From: Salinirubellus litoreus
GTDB lineage: Archaea > Halobacteriota > Halobacteria > Halobacteriales > Haloarculaceae
Direction of reading: 5' to 3'
DNA length: 64,000 nt
NCBI RefSeq assembly: GCF_037335815.1
Contig: NZ_CP147841.1
Span: 4,402,001-4,466,000, forward strand
Shown here: one piece after another, positions 47,196-56,449 of the stretch
Layout: each line of letters begins with the position of its first letter
How positions within the stretch are numbered: the first letter of the stretch is position 1
Translations under genes and position numbers: made by a program
The notes under the pieces: model-generated
The model's database searches: none
Told to the model about the DNA's origin: nothing
What the model saw: only the letters and a program-made list of their open reading frames with translations

Positions 47196-48332
47196 CTACC
47201 GGACCTTCCCCCGACCCTGGACGTTCCAGACCTCCTCGACGTGTCCCTCTCGAACCCCCACGAGCGTGTCGTGGAGGTTCACCGTGGTACAGACGTGCGG
47301 GGGGACCCACTCGATGCGGTCGCCGACCTCGAAGCTCTCCTCGCAGTCGCTCGTATCGACCCAGCCGTGCTCCTCGGAGGCGGTGAAGTAGTCGAGACCC
47401 TCGTACCCGACGGCCATCGGCGGCAGGTCGACGTCCGGGCAGATGCTCTTGCTCCCCGCGTCGACGACGAGCCGGTCCTCGGCCTCGGTCGAGATGACCG
47501 TCGAGGCGACCGTCAGCGCGCAGTCTTCGGGCGAGACGTCCGGCGAGTTCCGGACGAGCCGGTGGTCGTTGAACAGGTACATCCCGGGGTTGATCTCCGT
47601 GACTACGGGGTGTTTCCCGCTGTAGAGCGACGTCGCGGTCGAGCCGACGCGCACCTCCTCGACCGGGATGCCCGACGCCTCGATCCCCTCGACGGCGGAC
47701 TCGACCTCGTCCATCACCTCGAAGCACCGCGCCTCGTACTCCTCGGGGGTCCGGACGTCTCCCTCGCCGAAGATCATCCCCTCGTAGGCCATGACGCCGG
47801 CGAAGTCCAGGTTCGGCTGCTCGGCGATCAGTTCGGCCCGCTCCGTGGCGTTCTCGTAGGCGGTCCCGACGCGACCCATCCCGGTGTCGAGTTCGAGCAC
47901 CGCATCGACGGTGACGTCACGCCGTTCGGCCGCCGCCTGGAGCGGGCGAATGTTCCCGGAGCCGTCGACGGTCGTGGCGAACGACTCGACCGTCTCCGCG
48001 AGCCGCGTCAGGCGGTCGAGTTTGCGCTCGCCCACGACCATGTAGGTGAGATAGATGTCCTCGATCCCGTTCGCGGCCATCACCTCGACCTCGCCGAGCG
48101 TCTGGCAGACGATCCCCCCGCCGGTGCGGCGGTCCTGGAGGTGCGCCAGCGCGGGCGTCTTGTGCGTCTTCGCGTGCGAGCGCAGGCGGACGCCGTGCTC
48201 GTCGGCGAAGTCGGCGTACCGGTCGAGGTTCGCCGCCATGGTGTCGAGGTCGACGAGGACGGCGGGCGTCTCGACCTCCTCCGCGGGTTCGTAGAGCCGG
48301 ACGTGGCTGTCGGCCGGGGTGGGTAACGGCAT
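47196..48332 (-). CDS. D-serine dehydratase / D-threonine aldolase-like PLP enzyme
   Basis: The 378-residue fold-type III PLP enzyme has an alanine-racemase-like barrel with the PLP lysine in RSHAKTHKTP (Lys 55). Near the C-terminus PPHVCTTVN carries His 346 and Cys 348, which correspond to the zinc-binding His/Cys pair of eukaryotic-type D-serine dehydratases; D-threonine aldolases use His/Asp instead. This favours zinc-dependent D-serine dehydration to pyruvate and ammonia or a related reaction. The ATG at 48332 is the first good start. It lies near RidA (50643-51029), which removes enamine products of such enzymes. Confidence 0.85.
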   Translation of the reverse strand: MPLPTPADSHVRLYEPAEEVETPAVLVDLDTMAANLDRYADFADEHGVRLRSHAKTHKTPALAHLQDRRTGGGIVCQTLGEVEVMAANGIEDIYLTYMVVGERKLDRLTRLAETVESFATTVDGSGNIRPLQAAAERRDVTVDAVLELDTGMGRVGTAYENATERAELIAEQPNLDFAGVMAYEGMIFGEGDVRTPEEYEARCFEVMDEVESAVEGIEASGIPVEEVRVGSTATSLYSGKHPVVTEINPGMYLFNDHRLVRNSPDVSPEDCALTVASTVISTEAEDRLVVDAGSKSICPDVDLPPMAVGYEGLDYFTASEEHGWVDTSDCEESFEVGDRIEWVPPHVCTTVNLHDTLVGVREGHVEEVWNVQGRGKVR

Positions 48333-48423
48333 GGTCCCGATAGCTCCAGCCGGGGTAGTAATCGTTCCGCCGTCGAGTCCTGACGGTGACCTGCTGTGAG
48401 GAACTCGCTCCCGGCCGTCCTCG

Positions 48424-49080
48424 TCAGTCGTCCCCGGTCGTGAACCCGACCCCCGCGTGTGACCCGTCGCAGAACGGCTTGTTCGCCGATTCGCCACAGC
48501 GACAGAGCCACGCGTCGTCGTCGCGGTAGGTCGACCCGTCGTCCCCACCGCTGATCTCGAACTCGCCCTCGACGTGGAGCGGCCCGTTCGCCGTCGGCGT
48601 CACTCGCAATCGTCCCGTCGCCGGATCCTCGTTCGTCGACTCGCCCGTGACCGTCCCGGCGGCCTCGAAGTCGACGTCTAGGTGGCTGTTGTCACAGAGC
48701 GGCTTGTTCCCGGACGCGCCGCACCGACAGAACGCGACGCGGGTGTCGGACAGTAGCTCCGAGCCGTCCTCGGTGACGACCTCGATCTCCCCCCGGGCGT
48801 AGAGCGGACCGTCCGCGACGACCTCGATGGCGTTCTCGTCGGGAGTCGTCTCCTCCCGGCCGCCGTCCTTGCGCTCGAAGTGGAGCGCACCCGTCGGACA
48901 CCGGGTGATGACCTCGGCCAGATCGTCGGCGTCGGCCTCGTCCGGGGTGATCCAGGGCCGCCTGTCCGGGTCGAACACCGCCGGGAGCCCCCGAACACAC
49001 TCCCTCGCGTGGATACAGCGCTTCACGTCGTAACTGACCGTGATGTCCTCCCCGTCGTACTCGTGGACCTCCTGTTCCAT
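48424..49080 (-). CDS. Fer4_19 plus double CDGSH iron-sulfur protein
   Basis: The 218-residue protein has an N-terminal Fer4_19-type module (VKRCIHARECVRGLPAVFD and ITRCPTGALHFE, about 19-70) followed by two CDGSH zinc-finger-type iron-sulfur motifs: CRCGASGNKPLCDNSH and CRCGESANKPFCDGSH, each with the CxC...CxxxH ligands of a [2Fe-2S] cluster. The double arrangement is known from prokaryotic CDGSH proteins. It may act in electron transfer or iron-sulfur cluster storage. No metal box was seen upstream. Convergent or operonic partners are not evident; the D-serine-dehydratase-like gene is downstream on the same strand. Confidence 0.9.
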   Translation of the reverse strand: MEQEVHEYDGEDITVSYDVKRCIHARECVRGLPAVFDPDRRPWITPDEADADDLAEVITRCPTGALHFERKDGGREETTPDENAIEVVADGPLYARGEIEVVTEDGSELLSDTRVAFCRCGASGNKPLCDNSHLDVDFEAAGTVTGESTNEDPATGRLRVTPTANGPLHVEGEFEISGGDDGSTYRDDDAWLCRCGESANKPFCDGSHAGVGFTTGDD

Positions 49081-49145
49081 ATCTGTGTGTGCGTCGGTGC
49101 CACGCGAGCATAACCTGTACGCCGCACGCGGTGGACGATCGACGC

Positions 49146-50438
49146 CTACGTGAGCGACCGAACCGTCTCCACCACCACGTCGACCCCGATCTCCAGCGCG
49201 TCCTCGTCGATGTCGAACCGCGCCGTGTGATGCCCGGCGACGTTCGACGCCCCGACCCCCATGTAGGTCGCCGTCCCGCCCACCTCCTGCACGCGCTCGA
49301 TGAGGTACGAGGCGTCCTCGCTCCCACCGAAGTCCATGCGCTCGACGACTTCCTCTACCCCCTCGACACCCTCGGCGGCCCCGGCTACCGCCTGGACCAT
49401 CTCCTCGTCGCAGACGAAGCTCGTCGTCTTCCCGTACAGCGAGGTCTCCACGCCGACGTCGTGCATATCCGCCGCGGCCTGAACCATCCGGCGGGCGTGT
49501 TCGAGCATGTACTCGTTGAGGTCGGCGGTCGCCCCCCGGACCTCGACGCGCATCTCGACGTCCTCGGCGACGACGTTCTGGGCGTTCGGCGAGTGGACCT
49601 GTCCGACGTTGATCCGGGTGGGGCCGTCGGCGTTCCGGGGGATGGCGTAGAGGTTCTGCATCGCGGCGGCGGCGGCCTGGAGCGCGTTCCGGCCCTCCTG
49701 GGGGGCGGCCCCGGCGTGGGCCGGCTCGCCCAGATACCGCACGTCGAGCTTGGCGTTCGAGAGCGGGCGGTCGCGGCCGGCCACGATCGTACCGGTCTCG
49801 ACGCCGAGGCCGAGGTGGAGCGCGACCAGGTGATCGACGTCCTCCAGGAGCGGCGTCCGGCTCATCGGCAGTCCGCCGCGTCCGCCCTCCTCTGCGGGCT
49901 GGAAGAACAGTTTGAGCGTCCCGTCGAACGCACCGTCCCCGGAGTCCGCCGCCTCCGCGAACCGCCGGGCGATCCCGAGCCCGATGGCCGTGTGGCCGTC
50001 GTGGCCGCAGGCGTGCATCTCGTCGGGGTACTGGCTGACGAACCCCTCCCGGACCGGGCGGTGGTCCTCGTCGCGGGCCTCCGTCCGTTCGAGCGCGTCC
50101 ATATCCACGCGGACGCCGACGACGGGTCCCGAGTCGCCGAACGACCGGACGCCGACGCAGCCGGTGATCCCGTCCATCCGGTCGAGGGAGGAGTCGGACG
50201 CGCCGTCGCGGCGCGCGCGGTCGATCGCCGCCGCGATCTCGTCCTCGGAGGGGACGCCGAGCCGTTCGTCGGGGTCGACCGCTTCGGACCCGAGGTGAAC
50301 CTCGTAGCCCAGCGACTCCAGTTCGGCGGCGACCATCGCGGTCGTCCGGAACTCCTTCCAGCCCGCTTCGGGGTGTGCGTGCAGGTCCCGCCGGATCTCG
50401 GTGAGGTCCCTGTCGCGCGTCGTGGCCTCGTTGGACAT
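49146..50438 (-). CDS. M20-family amidohydrolase (AbgA/AbgB-like)
   Basis: The 430-residue metal-dependent hydrolase has ligands in the order expected for M20D: MHACGHDGHTA (Cys/His) and FFQPAEEGGRGG (Glu pair), VVALHLGL (His), and near the end GGSEDASYL plus GASNVAGHHTARFDIDE. The lid domain in the middle is seen as YLGEPAHAGAAPQEGRNALQAAAAA. Members cleave N-acyl amino acids, indole-conjugates or aminobenzoyl-glutamate. The ATG at 50438 gives MSNEATTRDRDLTEIRRDLH, the usual N-terminus. The gene is 65 bp from the CDGSH gene. Confidence 0.9.
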   Translation of the reverse strand: MSNEATTRDRDLTEIRRDLHAHPEAGWKEFRTTAMVAAELESLGYEVHLGSEAVDPDERLGVPSEDEIAAAIDRARRDGASDSSLDRMDGITGCVGVRSFGDSGPVVGVRVDMDALERTEARDEDHRPVREGFVSQYPDEMHACGHDGHTAIGLGIARRFAEAADSGDGAFDGTLKLFFQPAEEGGRGGLPMSRTPLLEDVDHLVALHLGLGVETGTIVAGRDRPLSNAKLDVRYLGEPAHAGAAPQEGRNALQAAAAAMQNLYAIPRNADGPTRINVGQVHSPNAQNVVAEDVEMRVEVRGATADLNEYMLEHARRMVQAAADMHDVGVETSLYGKTTSFVCDEEMVQAVAGAAEGVEGVEEVVERMDFGGSEDASYLIERVQEVGGTATYMGVGASNVAGHHTARFDIDEDALEIGVDVVVETVRSLT

Positions 50439-50642
50439 GGTTGCGGAGTCGGCGTCCCCCAGGCCCAAAACCGTACCGTTGCGGGCGACGCGATGAGGTT
50501 CGGGACGTGCCCCGCGAGCGAGGACCGGTCCCGTCGTAGGGTCGCACACAACCGTTCTCAGCCGACTTCGAGAAGGACGGGCTTTCGACCGCTGGTTCGG
50601 AGATCGGCTCTGTGCGGCAGTTACGAACTACACACGACCCGA

Positions 50643-51029
50643 TCAGTCCTCGATGGCCGCGACCATCTCGATCTCGACGGCGTAGTCCCCCGCGAGGGCG
50701 CTCACCTCGACGGCGCTCCGCGCGGGACGCGGCTCGGAGACGAACTCGGCGTAGACCTCGTTGAACTCCGAGAAATCGTCCATATCGGTGAGGAACACCG
50801 TCGCCTTGATCGCGCTGTCGAGCGATGCCCCGGCCGCCTCTAGGATCGCCGAGACGTTCTCCATCGTCCGGCGCGTCTCCGCGCGGATACCTCCCTCGAC
50901 GAGCTCGCCGGTTTCGGGGTCGACGCCCACCTGACCGGACGTGTAGACCGTGTCGCCGTGGACGATCCCCTGCGAGAAGGGTAGCTCTGTCTTGTTCGGC
51001 GCGGCGTCGGTGGATACCTGCTCGACCAT
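50643..51029 (-). CDS. RidA/YjgF-family enamine/imine deaminase
   Basis: The 128-residue protein has the RidA pattern: PFSQGIVHGDTVYTSGQVGVD, TRRTMENVSAILEAAGASLD and the substrate-binding Arg in FVSEPRPARSAVEVSALAG. RidA proteins form trimers and hydrolyse reactive 2-aminoacrylate and related imines released by PLP dehydratases. ATG 51029 is the conserved start. Its neighbours (PLP enzyme, amidohydrolase) suit a role in amino-acid nitrogen metabolism. Confidence 0.93.
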   Translation of the reverse strand: MVEQVSTDAAPNKTELPFSQGIVHGDTVYTSGQVGVDPETGELVEGGIRAETRRTMENVSAILEAAGASLDSAIKATVFLTDMDDFSEFNEVYAEFVSEPRPARSAVEVSALAGDYAVEIEMVAAIED

Positions 51030-51216
51030 ACACCGAGAAAGGTGAGCCGTGGTATCAATGTTCGTACGAGACGACACCCCAGGACCGGGGCCGGCGACCG
51101 GGGGATCGGTTCGAGCGCCGAACGCGACCCCCCAACCTCGACGGCCGACGGATGGGAGCGCGAGGATCACCTCCTGCGGGGCACTATAACTAGTCCCGGG
51201 AACGAGGTCGTCCGAC

Positions 51217-51792
51217 ATGGACGAGAACACACCCGAGGTCGCCTCGGACTCGATACGCTACGCCGGCAAGGCGGTCGACGATTCGGAGTGGATCGTCGAG
51301 TTCCTCTCCGAGCAGACGTCCGGTGTCGTGGGTCTCGTGGACGAGGGAGAACCACACCTCGTGACGCAGCTGTTCGTCTACGACGAGACGAAGGGCGTGA
51401 TCTACGTCCACGGGGCACGGGACGGCCGCGCGCACGGTATCGTCGAGCACGCGGGGACGGCCCCGGTCTGTTTCACGACGAGCGAGATGGGCCGGTTCGT
51501 CCCCGCCGCCGAGCCGGTGAACTTCACCGTCGAGTACGCGAGCGTCGTCGCCTACGGGACGGTCTCGCTCCTCGATACGCGAGAGGAGAAGCGGCGTGTC
51601 CTCGAGCGGTTCATGACGAAGTTCGCACCACAGCTGACCCCTGGCGAGGACTACGAGGAGATGACCGGGGGGTCGATCGACCGGACGGCCGTCTACCGCC
51701 TCGACGTGGAGTCGTGGAGCGCCAAGCGGGGCGAGAAGCCTCCCGAACACCCCGGCGCGTACGACCTGGACGACGTCCGTGAGACGGGGTAA
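51217..51792 (+). CDS. PPOX-fold flavin-dependent (pyridoxamine-5'-phosphate-oxidase-like) protein
   Basis: The 191-residue split-barrel protein shows IRYAGKAVDDSEWIVEFLSE, then VGLVDEGEPHLVTQLFVYDE, YVHGARDGRAHGIVEHAGTA and FTVEYASVVAYGTVSLLD, a pattern seen in PNPOx-like and NimA-like flavin or haem binders (His after VHGAR). It may bind FMN and reduce a substrate. The ATG 51217 lies 188 bp from the RidA start, divergent. The substrate is not known. Confidence 0.82.
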   Translation: MDENTPEVASDSIRYAGKAVDDSEWIVEFLSEQTSGVVGLVDEGEPHLVTQLFVYDETKGVIYVHGARDGRAHGIVEHAGTAPVCFTTSEMGRFVPAAEPVNFTVEYASVVAYGTVSLLDTREEKRRVLERFMTKFAPQLTPGEDYEEMTGGSIDRTAVYRLDVESWSAKRGEKPPEHPGAYDLDDVRETG

Positions 51793-52109
51793 CGGCGACG
51801 GGAGTCGGATACGGGTCGGCGTTGTCCGTACGGTCCGTCGCCCCAAGATGCGGGCGGCTCTCCGATGTCCCCGTCGGACGGGTGTCGACGACCGACACTC
51901 CGACGTGCTGCCGTGACTCGGCGGACGACCCACCACGCGAGATAGCACCTCCCCGGGTGCGGTGTCGGTGAACTCCCAGCCCCGTCCCGAAGCGAACCTC
52001 GGCCCTGGGCCGTCGGTAGGCCCAGAGGAGGAGGGCCGGACGAGCACCACACGACTACCGTGTCGTCTCGACGACGGATTATTTATGCAACCTTGGGGAC
52101 GAATAGAAC
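51793..52109. other. 317-bp intergenic region with a TATA-like promoter
   Basis: The last 35 bp are AT-rich (GGATTATTTATGCAACC at about 52076-52092), which suits a TATA box for the surface protein starting at ATG 52110. The rest shows nothing I can support. Confidence 0.5.
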
Positions 52110-53636
52110 ATGAGCTGGAACACGGGCTGGTCCCCCTCCGTGTACACGCTGATCGCCGCGCTCGCCCTCTGTTCGGTCGTGGCCGCCCCTGCGGCGGCAC
52201 ACGCTACGACGGTCGACGGCGGGTCGACGTCCGCCGACGCGCCGGACTCCGAGCGAATCGACGGAGCGGCGCTCTCGAAGGCGAACGGAACCGCGACACC
52301 GACCGAGGCGACGAACGGGACTGCGACGCCGACTCCCACGGCGACACCCGAAGCGGGGTCGAACGGAACCGCGACGACGACGGCAGCACTCACCCCCTCG
52401 CCGACTGATTCGGCGGGGTCGAAGGGGTCGGCCGGGAACGACACGCTGGTCGTCACCGGGATCGAGACGCCCGAGAGCCTCCGGACAGGTGATCGTCTCG
52501 TCGTGAACGCGACGGTGACGAACCCCGCGTCAGCGAACGCCACCGGGACGATCCGCTACTCCTTCGACGGCGCGACCGTCGCGTCCGAAACGGTGGCGCT
52601 CGGCCCCAGTGAGTCGACGGTCGTCGGCTTCGACCTCCCGTTCTCGGCGGTCGAGGCGGCCGTCGGATCGGTCGAACCGGGGACGTACGTCCACGGTGTT
52701 CGCAACGCGTCCGGGGAGGGATCGGCCCGGTGGCTCCGCGTGACGCCCGACGTCGACCTCGCCGTCCAGGGGTTCGATGCACCGGTCGAGGTGACCCACG
52801 GCGAGCCCTACATCGTGCTCGCGACGGTGACGAACCCCGGGAACACGAGCGTCACCAGGCGGGTCGCCTACGAGTTCGCCGGGCGGGCGATCGCCGACAG
52901 GGCCGTCACCGTCGCCGGGAACGGCGATCGGCGCGTCCCGTTCGAGATCGGCCTCCCGGCCGTCGAGGCTGTCGTCGGTCCCGTCGACGCCGAACGGACC
53001 TACGATCACGGGGTCGCGACCGGCGACGACCGCGAGGGAGGGGCCGTCCGGGTCGTCCGTGGATCGAGCGCGAACGCGTCCGCGCTGGCCGTCGAGTCGT
53101 TCGAGGCGGTCGACGCCGTCCGTTCCGGCGAGTCGTACGTCGTGAACCTCACGGTCAGGAACGTCGACACCGCCGGGTTTGAGGGGCAGGTGAGCTACCG
53201 GGTCGACGGGGCCGTCGTCGCGACGGAGTGGGCGCGCGTCCCGATCGGCGAGCGCCGAACCGTTAGCTTCCGCGTGGGGTACGACGACGTGGTTGACGCG
53301 ACCCATCCGCTCTCCGCGCAGGAGACGGAACAGGGCGTCTTCGCCGGCAACGGGGCCCTCGTGACCCGTCCGGTGTCCGTCCACGCCCCGGTCGGGACGG
53401 CGACCCCGCGGCCGACGCCCACGTTCGGTGCGACGCGGATCCCCCGGGACGCGGCCACGCCAGCACCGGCGACGACGGCCACGCCGACACCCGCTCCCGA
53501 CGGGGAGGTGGAGTGCGAGCGGGGGTTCCTCACCGCCTGCGGCGGCACGACGATGGACGAGACGTCGCTCACGCTGTTCGGCGTCCTCCTGTCCGGGTTC
53601 GGTATCGTCTACGAGATGTCCCGGGGGCGACGATGA
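52110..53636 (+). CDS. Secreted CARDB-repeat surface protein
   Basis: The 508-residue protein has a signal segment (TLIAALALCSVVAAPAAAHA), a Thr/Ala/Pro/Asn linker with many TATPT repeats (about 30-110), three CARDB-like beta repeats of about 95 residues each (starting near 115, 215 and 320, each with a GDRLVVNATVTN / GEPYIVLATVTN / GESYVVNLTVRN motif), and a C-terminal helix (LTLFGVLLSGFGIVYEM). It is likely anchored to the surface. The next gene, a PH-domain membrane protein, overlaps it by 4 nt. Confidence 0.8.
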   Translation: MSWNTGWSPSVYTLIAALALCSVVAAPAAAHATTVDGGSTSADAPDSERIDGAALSKANGTATPTEATNGTATPTPTATPEAGSNGTATTTAALTPSPTDSAGSKGSAGNDTLVVTGIETPESLRTGDRLVVNATVTNPASANATGTIRYSFDGATVASETVALGPSESTVVGFDLPFSAVEAAVGSVEPGTYVHGVRNASGEGSARWLRVTPDVDLAVQGFDAPVEVTHGEPYIVLATVTNPGNTSVTRRVAYEFAGRAIADRAVTVAGNGDRRVPFEIGLPAVEAVVGPVDAERTYDHGVATGDDREGGAVRVVRGSSANASALAVESFEAVDAVRSGESYVVNLTVRNVDTAGFEGQVSYRVDGAVVATEWARVPIGERRTVSFRVGYDDVVDATHPLSAQETEQGVFAGNGALVTRPVSVHAPVGTATPRPTPTFGATRIPRDAATPAPATTATPTPAPDGEVECERGFLTACGGTTMDETSLTLFGVLLSGFGIVYEMSRGRR

Positions 53637-54559
53637 CTCGCGGTCACCCCGCCCTCTGGAGTTCGGCGTTCGGCGCGCCGTTCGCCGTCCTCGGAGCCTA
53701 CGTCTACGCCTTCCAGTCGCGCTACCCACTGGTGGCCGACCAGCCACCCGTCCCTCCGATGGCGGGCCTCCCGCTCGCCCTGTTCGGCCTGTTCGTCGTC
53801 GGCCTCGGGGTCTACGTGCGGCACGTCGGCACTCCCCAGGAGCCCACGATGCGTGAGGGCGAGCGGATCGTTGACGAGCGACACCCCTCCCAGCGCGGGG
53901 CGCTCCTGCGGACGGGCTCGTCGGTCCCGTTCCTCGGAGCCGGGCTGTACCTGCTCTACTTCACGACCAACCCGCTGGTCTACCCCACCCTCTCGCTCGC
54001 CGCGGGGCTCTACCTCTTCTCGACGGGCGTCCACGAGTACTGGCGGAACACGCTCACGACCTACGTCCTCACGAACCGGCGGATCGTGGAGGAGTACCGC
54101 TTCGTCTCGCTGGTCCGCAACGAGGTCCCGCTGGAGAAGGTCCGCGCGGTCCGCGAACGGCGCTCGTTCGTCGACGCCCTGTTCGGCCTCGGCAGCGTCG
54201 GGGTCCGTGCGGGCGCGTCGGGCGATCTGAGCGTCCCCGTCCGCGCGATCTACGACTCGACGGCGTTCGCCGACGCGATCCGTCGGGAGATGGACGGCCC
54301 GGCCGAACCGGGGGATACCGAAGGTGAGACGGCCGGCGACCCCGAAGACGAGACGGCCGGCGTCCTCGCCTGGGACGACGTGACGGTCACGGAGACCGAG
54401 GACGACGTCGAGTCGCCCCCCGACGCGTTCGCCGAAGGGGACGACTCGGTCAGGGAACGACCACCCGAAGAGTCGGACACGGCGTCCGCCGCCGGTCGCG
54501 GGTCGCTCGGCGACGGCGGGACGACCGGGTCGATCCCCGCGACCGACGACCGGTCGTAG
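53633..54559 (+). CDS. PH-domain (bPH2/YdbT-like) membrane protein
   Basis: The 308-residue protein has two pairs of N-terminal helices (about 10-30, 42-62, 95-135) and the bacterial PH domain LTTYVLTNRRIVEEYRFVSL (about 145-165) with VPLEKVRAVRERRSFVDALFG and VRAGASGDLSVPVRAI. The C-terminal 80 residues are acidic and probably disordered. The domain is thought to mediate membrane or partner binding. The ATG at 53633 overlaps the stop of the surface protein gene (ATGA), so both proteins are co-produced. Confidence 0.82.
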   Translation: MTRGHPALWSSAFGAPFAVLGAYVYAFQSRYPLVADQPPVPPMAGLPLALFGLFVVGLGVYVRHVGTPQEPTMREGERIVDERHPSQRGALLRTGSSVPFLGAGLYLLYFTTNPLVYPTLSLAAGLYLFSTGVHEYWRNTLTTYVLTNRRIVEEYRFVSLVRNEVPLEKVRAVRERRSFVDALFGLGSVGVRAGASGDLSVPVRAIYDSTAFADAIRREMDGPAEPGDTEGETAGDPEDETAGVLAWDDVTVTETEDDVESPPDAFAEGDDSVRERPPEESDTASAAGRGSLGDGGTTGSIPATDDRS

Positions 54560-54578
54560 CGCCGCCCGGGACGGGCGG

Positions 54579-56228
54579 TCAGCGGTCGACGTCACCCATG
54601 ATCGGGTCGAGGCTGCCGAGCGTGGCGACCAGGTCGGGAACGTACCCGCCTTCGGCCATCTCGGGGAGCGCCTGCAGGTTCGAGAACGACGGCCCGCGGA
54701 TCTTGAACCGGGCGGGCTCGTCGGTGCCGTCCGACCGGATGTAGATCCCGAGTTCGCCCTTCGCCGACTCTACGGCGGAGTAGATCTCCGCGTCGGCGTC
54801 CGGACGGATCGTTCGGGGGACGTTCCCCTGGATGTCGCGCTCCCCCTCCGGCCAGTCCTCGAGCAGGTCGGCGCACTGCTCGATTATCCGCGCCGACTCC
54901 TCGACCTCCCGCAGGCGGACGAGCAGACGCGCGAAGTTGTCACACCCCTCCTGGACGACGACGTCCCAGTCGAGTTCGGGGTAGTAGCCGTACGGGTCGT
55001 CCCGCCGGAGATCGTAGTCGACGCCCGAGCCGCGGGCGACCGGGCCGGTACAGCCGTAGGACTTCGCCACCTCCGGGTCGAGGACACCGGTGTCGACGCA
55101 CCGGAGCTGGAGGATCTCGTTCGACGTGAGGAGGTCGTGGAACTCCTCGATCCGACCGGGGAGCCCGTCGAGGAACGTGTGCACGTCCTCGAAGAACGCC
55201 TCGCGGGGCTCGGGGATATCCCAGGCGACCCCTCCGAGCCGGAAGTAGTTGAACATCAGCCGCTGGCCGGTCAGATCCTCCAGGAGGTCCTGGACCTTCT
55301 CGCGCTCGGTGATGGCGTACATGAACGACGCCGAGAACTCGCCGGTGACGTCGAGCGCGAACGTCCCGATGGCGAGCATGTGGCCGAGGATGCGCGACAG
55401 CTCGGCGGACATCGTCCGGACGACCTGGGCGTACTCCGGCACGTCGATGTCGACGAGCCGCTCGGCGGCCCGGGCGTACGCCCACTCGTTGCAGAGGCCG
55501 GCCCCGCTCCAGTCCCAGCGATCGGGGTAGGGCATGATCTGGTGGCGGTAGGTCCCCTGCTGGCACATCTGCTCCTCACACCGGTGGATGTAACCGATGT
55601 CGGGCTCGACGTCGGCGACCTGTTCGCCGTCGAGGACGGCTTCGAGGTGGAGCACGCCGTGGGTCGAGGGGTGGTGGGGACCGATGTTCAGGAACATCGT
55701 GTCGTTCTGTCGATCGTCCTCCTGGAGCGGGTTGGCGTGCTCGCGCAGCGTGACGACCTGGGACTGCTCCCGGTCGTACTCGTCGCGGAGCGGGTGGCCC
55801 TGCCAGGTCTCCGGGAGCAGAATGCGCCGGAGGTCGGGGTGGCCGTCGTACTCGATCCCCAGCAGGTCGTACGCCTCGCGCTCGTGCCAGTCGGCCGTCC
55901 GGTAGACCGGTTCGGCGGTCTCCGAAACCGGCTGTGACGTCGTGGTGGGGACGACCACGCTCACCTCCTCGGTCGGGTCGTCGTACGTCCGCAGGTGGTA
56001 GATCGTCTCGTAGCGGTCGTCGTACTCCTGGGCCGTGACGCAGGCGCAGTGGTCGAACCCGGCCTCCTCGCGGAGCGTGAACAGGACGTCCTGTACCTCG
56101 TCGGCGCGGACGACGAACGCCGGCGCGTTGCGGTGGTCGTCGCGGGCGAGCGCGAACGGTTCGAGCAGGTCGGCGAGCTGGTCGGTCGGTTCGGCTCTCG
56201 ACTCGGGGGACTTCGTCTGCTGGACCAT
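54579..56228 (-). CDS. Fused NuoC/NuoD subunit of complex I, outside any nuo operon
   Basis: The 549-residue product is a fusion of a NuoC-like part (about 30-170, DHCACVTAQEYDDRYETIYHLR and DWHEREAYDLLGIEYDGHPDL) and a NuoD-like part (about 185-549, LNIGPHHPSTHGVLHLEAVL, QMCQQGTYRHQIMPYPDRWD, CVDTGVLDPEVAKSYGCTGP and SDGTDEPARFKIRGPSFSNL). These are strong complex I signatures, and haloarchaea normally carry this fusion in nuoABCDHIJKLMN. Here none of the other subunits are adjacent. It could be a second copy with another partner; the ATG at 56228 is the first good start. Confidence 0.93.
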   Translation of the reverse strand: MVQQTKSPESRAEPTDQLADLLEPFALARDDHRNAPAFVVRADEVQDVLFTLREEAGFDHCACVTAQEYDDRYETIYHLRTYDDPTEEVSVVVPTTTSQPVSETAEPVYRTADWHEREAYDLLGIEYDGHPDLRRILLPETWQGHPLRDEYDREQSQVVTLREHANPLQEDDRQNDTMFLNIGPHHPSTHGVLHLEAVLDGEQVADVEPDIGYIHRCEEQMCQQGTYRHQIMPYPDRWDWSGAGLCNEWAYARAAERLVDIDVPEYAQVVRTMSAELSRILGHMLAIGTFALDVTGEFSASFMYAITEREKVQDLLEDLTGQRLMFNYFRLGGVAWDIPEPREAFFEDVHTFLDGLPGRIEEFHDLLTSNEILQLRCVDTGVLDPEVAKSYGCTGPVARGSGVDYDLRRDDPYGYYPELDWDVVVQEGCDNFARLLVRLREVEESARIIEQCADLLEDWPEGERDIQGNVPRTIRPDADAEIYSAVESAKGELGIYIRSDGTDEPARFKIRGPSFSNLQALPEMAEGGYVPDLVATLGSLDPIMGDVDR

Positions 56229-56449
56229 GGTGGGACGTCGGCGGGACGCGCCGCCGCGGAGCGCGGTGGCGGTCCCCGATCCGTGGTGTGGTCGTCGCGG
56301 CGACACCCCGAGTTCCTTGCCCCGCTCTCGTGAGGGGGATTCAAGTGGGAGCAGGCACCACCCCGGCCGGTGAAGAGACGATCCCGTCTCGCGGGCGAAA
56401 CCGGGGGGGCTACGGCGAGGACCGACGTGATACCGTCCGAGGTGATCGC

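Noticed and set aside
45927..48326. 799-codon plus-strand frame opposite the D-serine-dehydratase-like gene
   Set aside because: Arg-rich, low-complexity product that overlaps genes with clear catalytic motifs on the other strand and frame.
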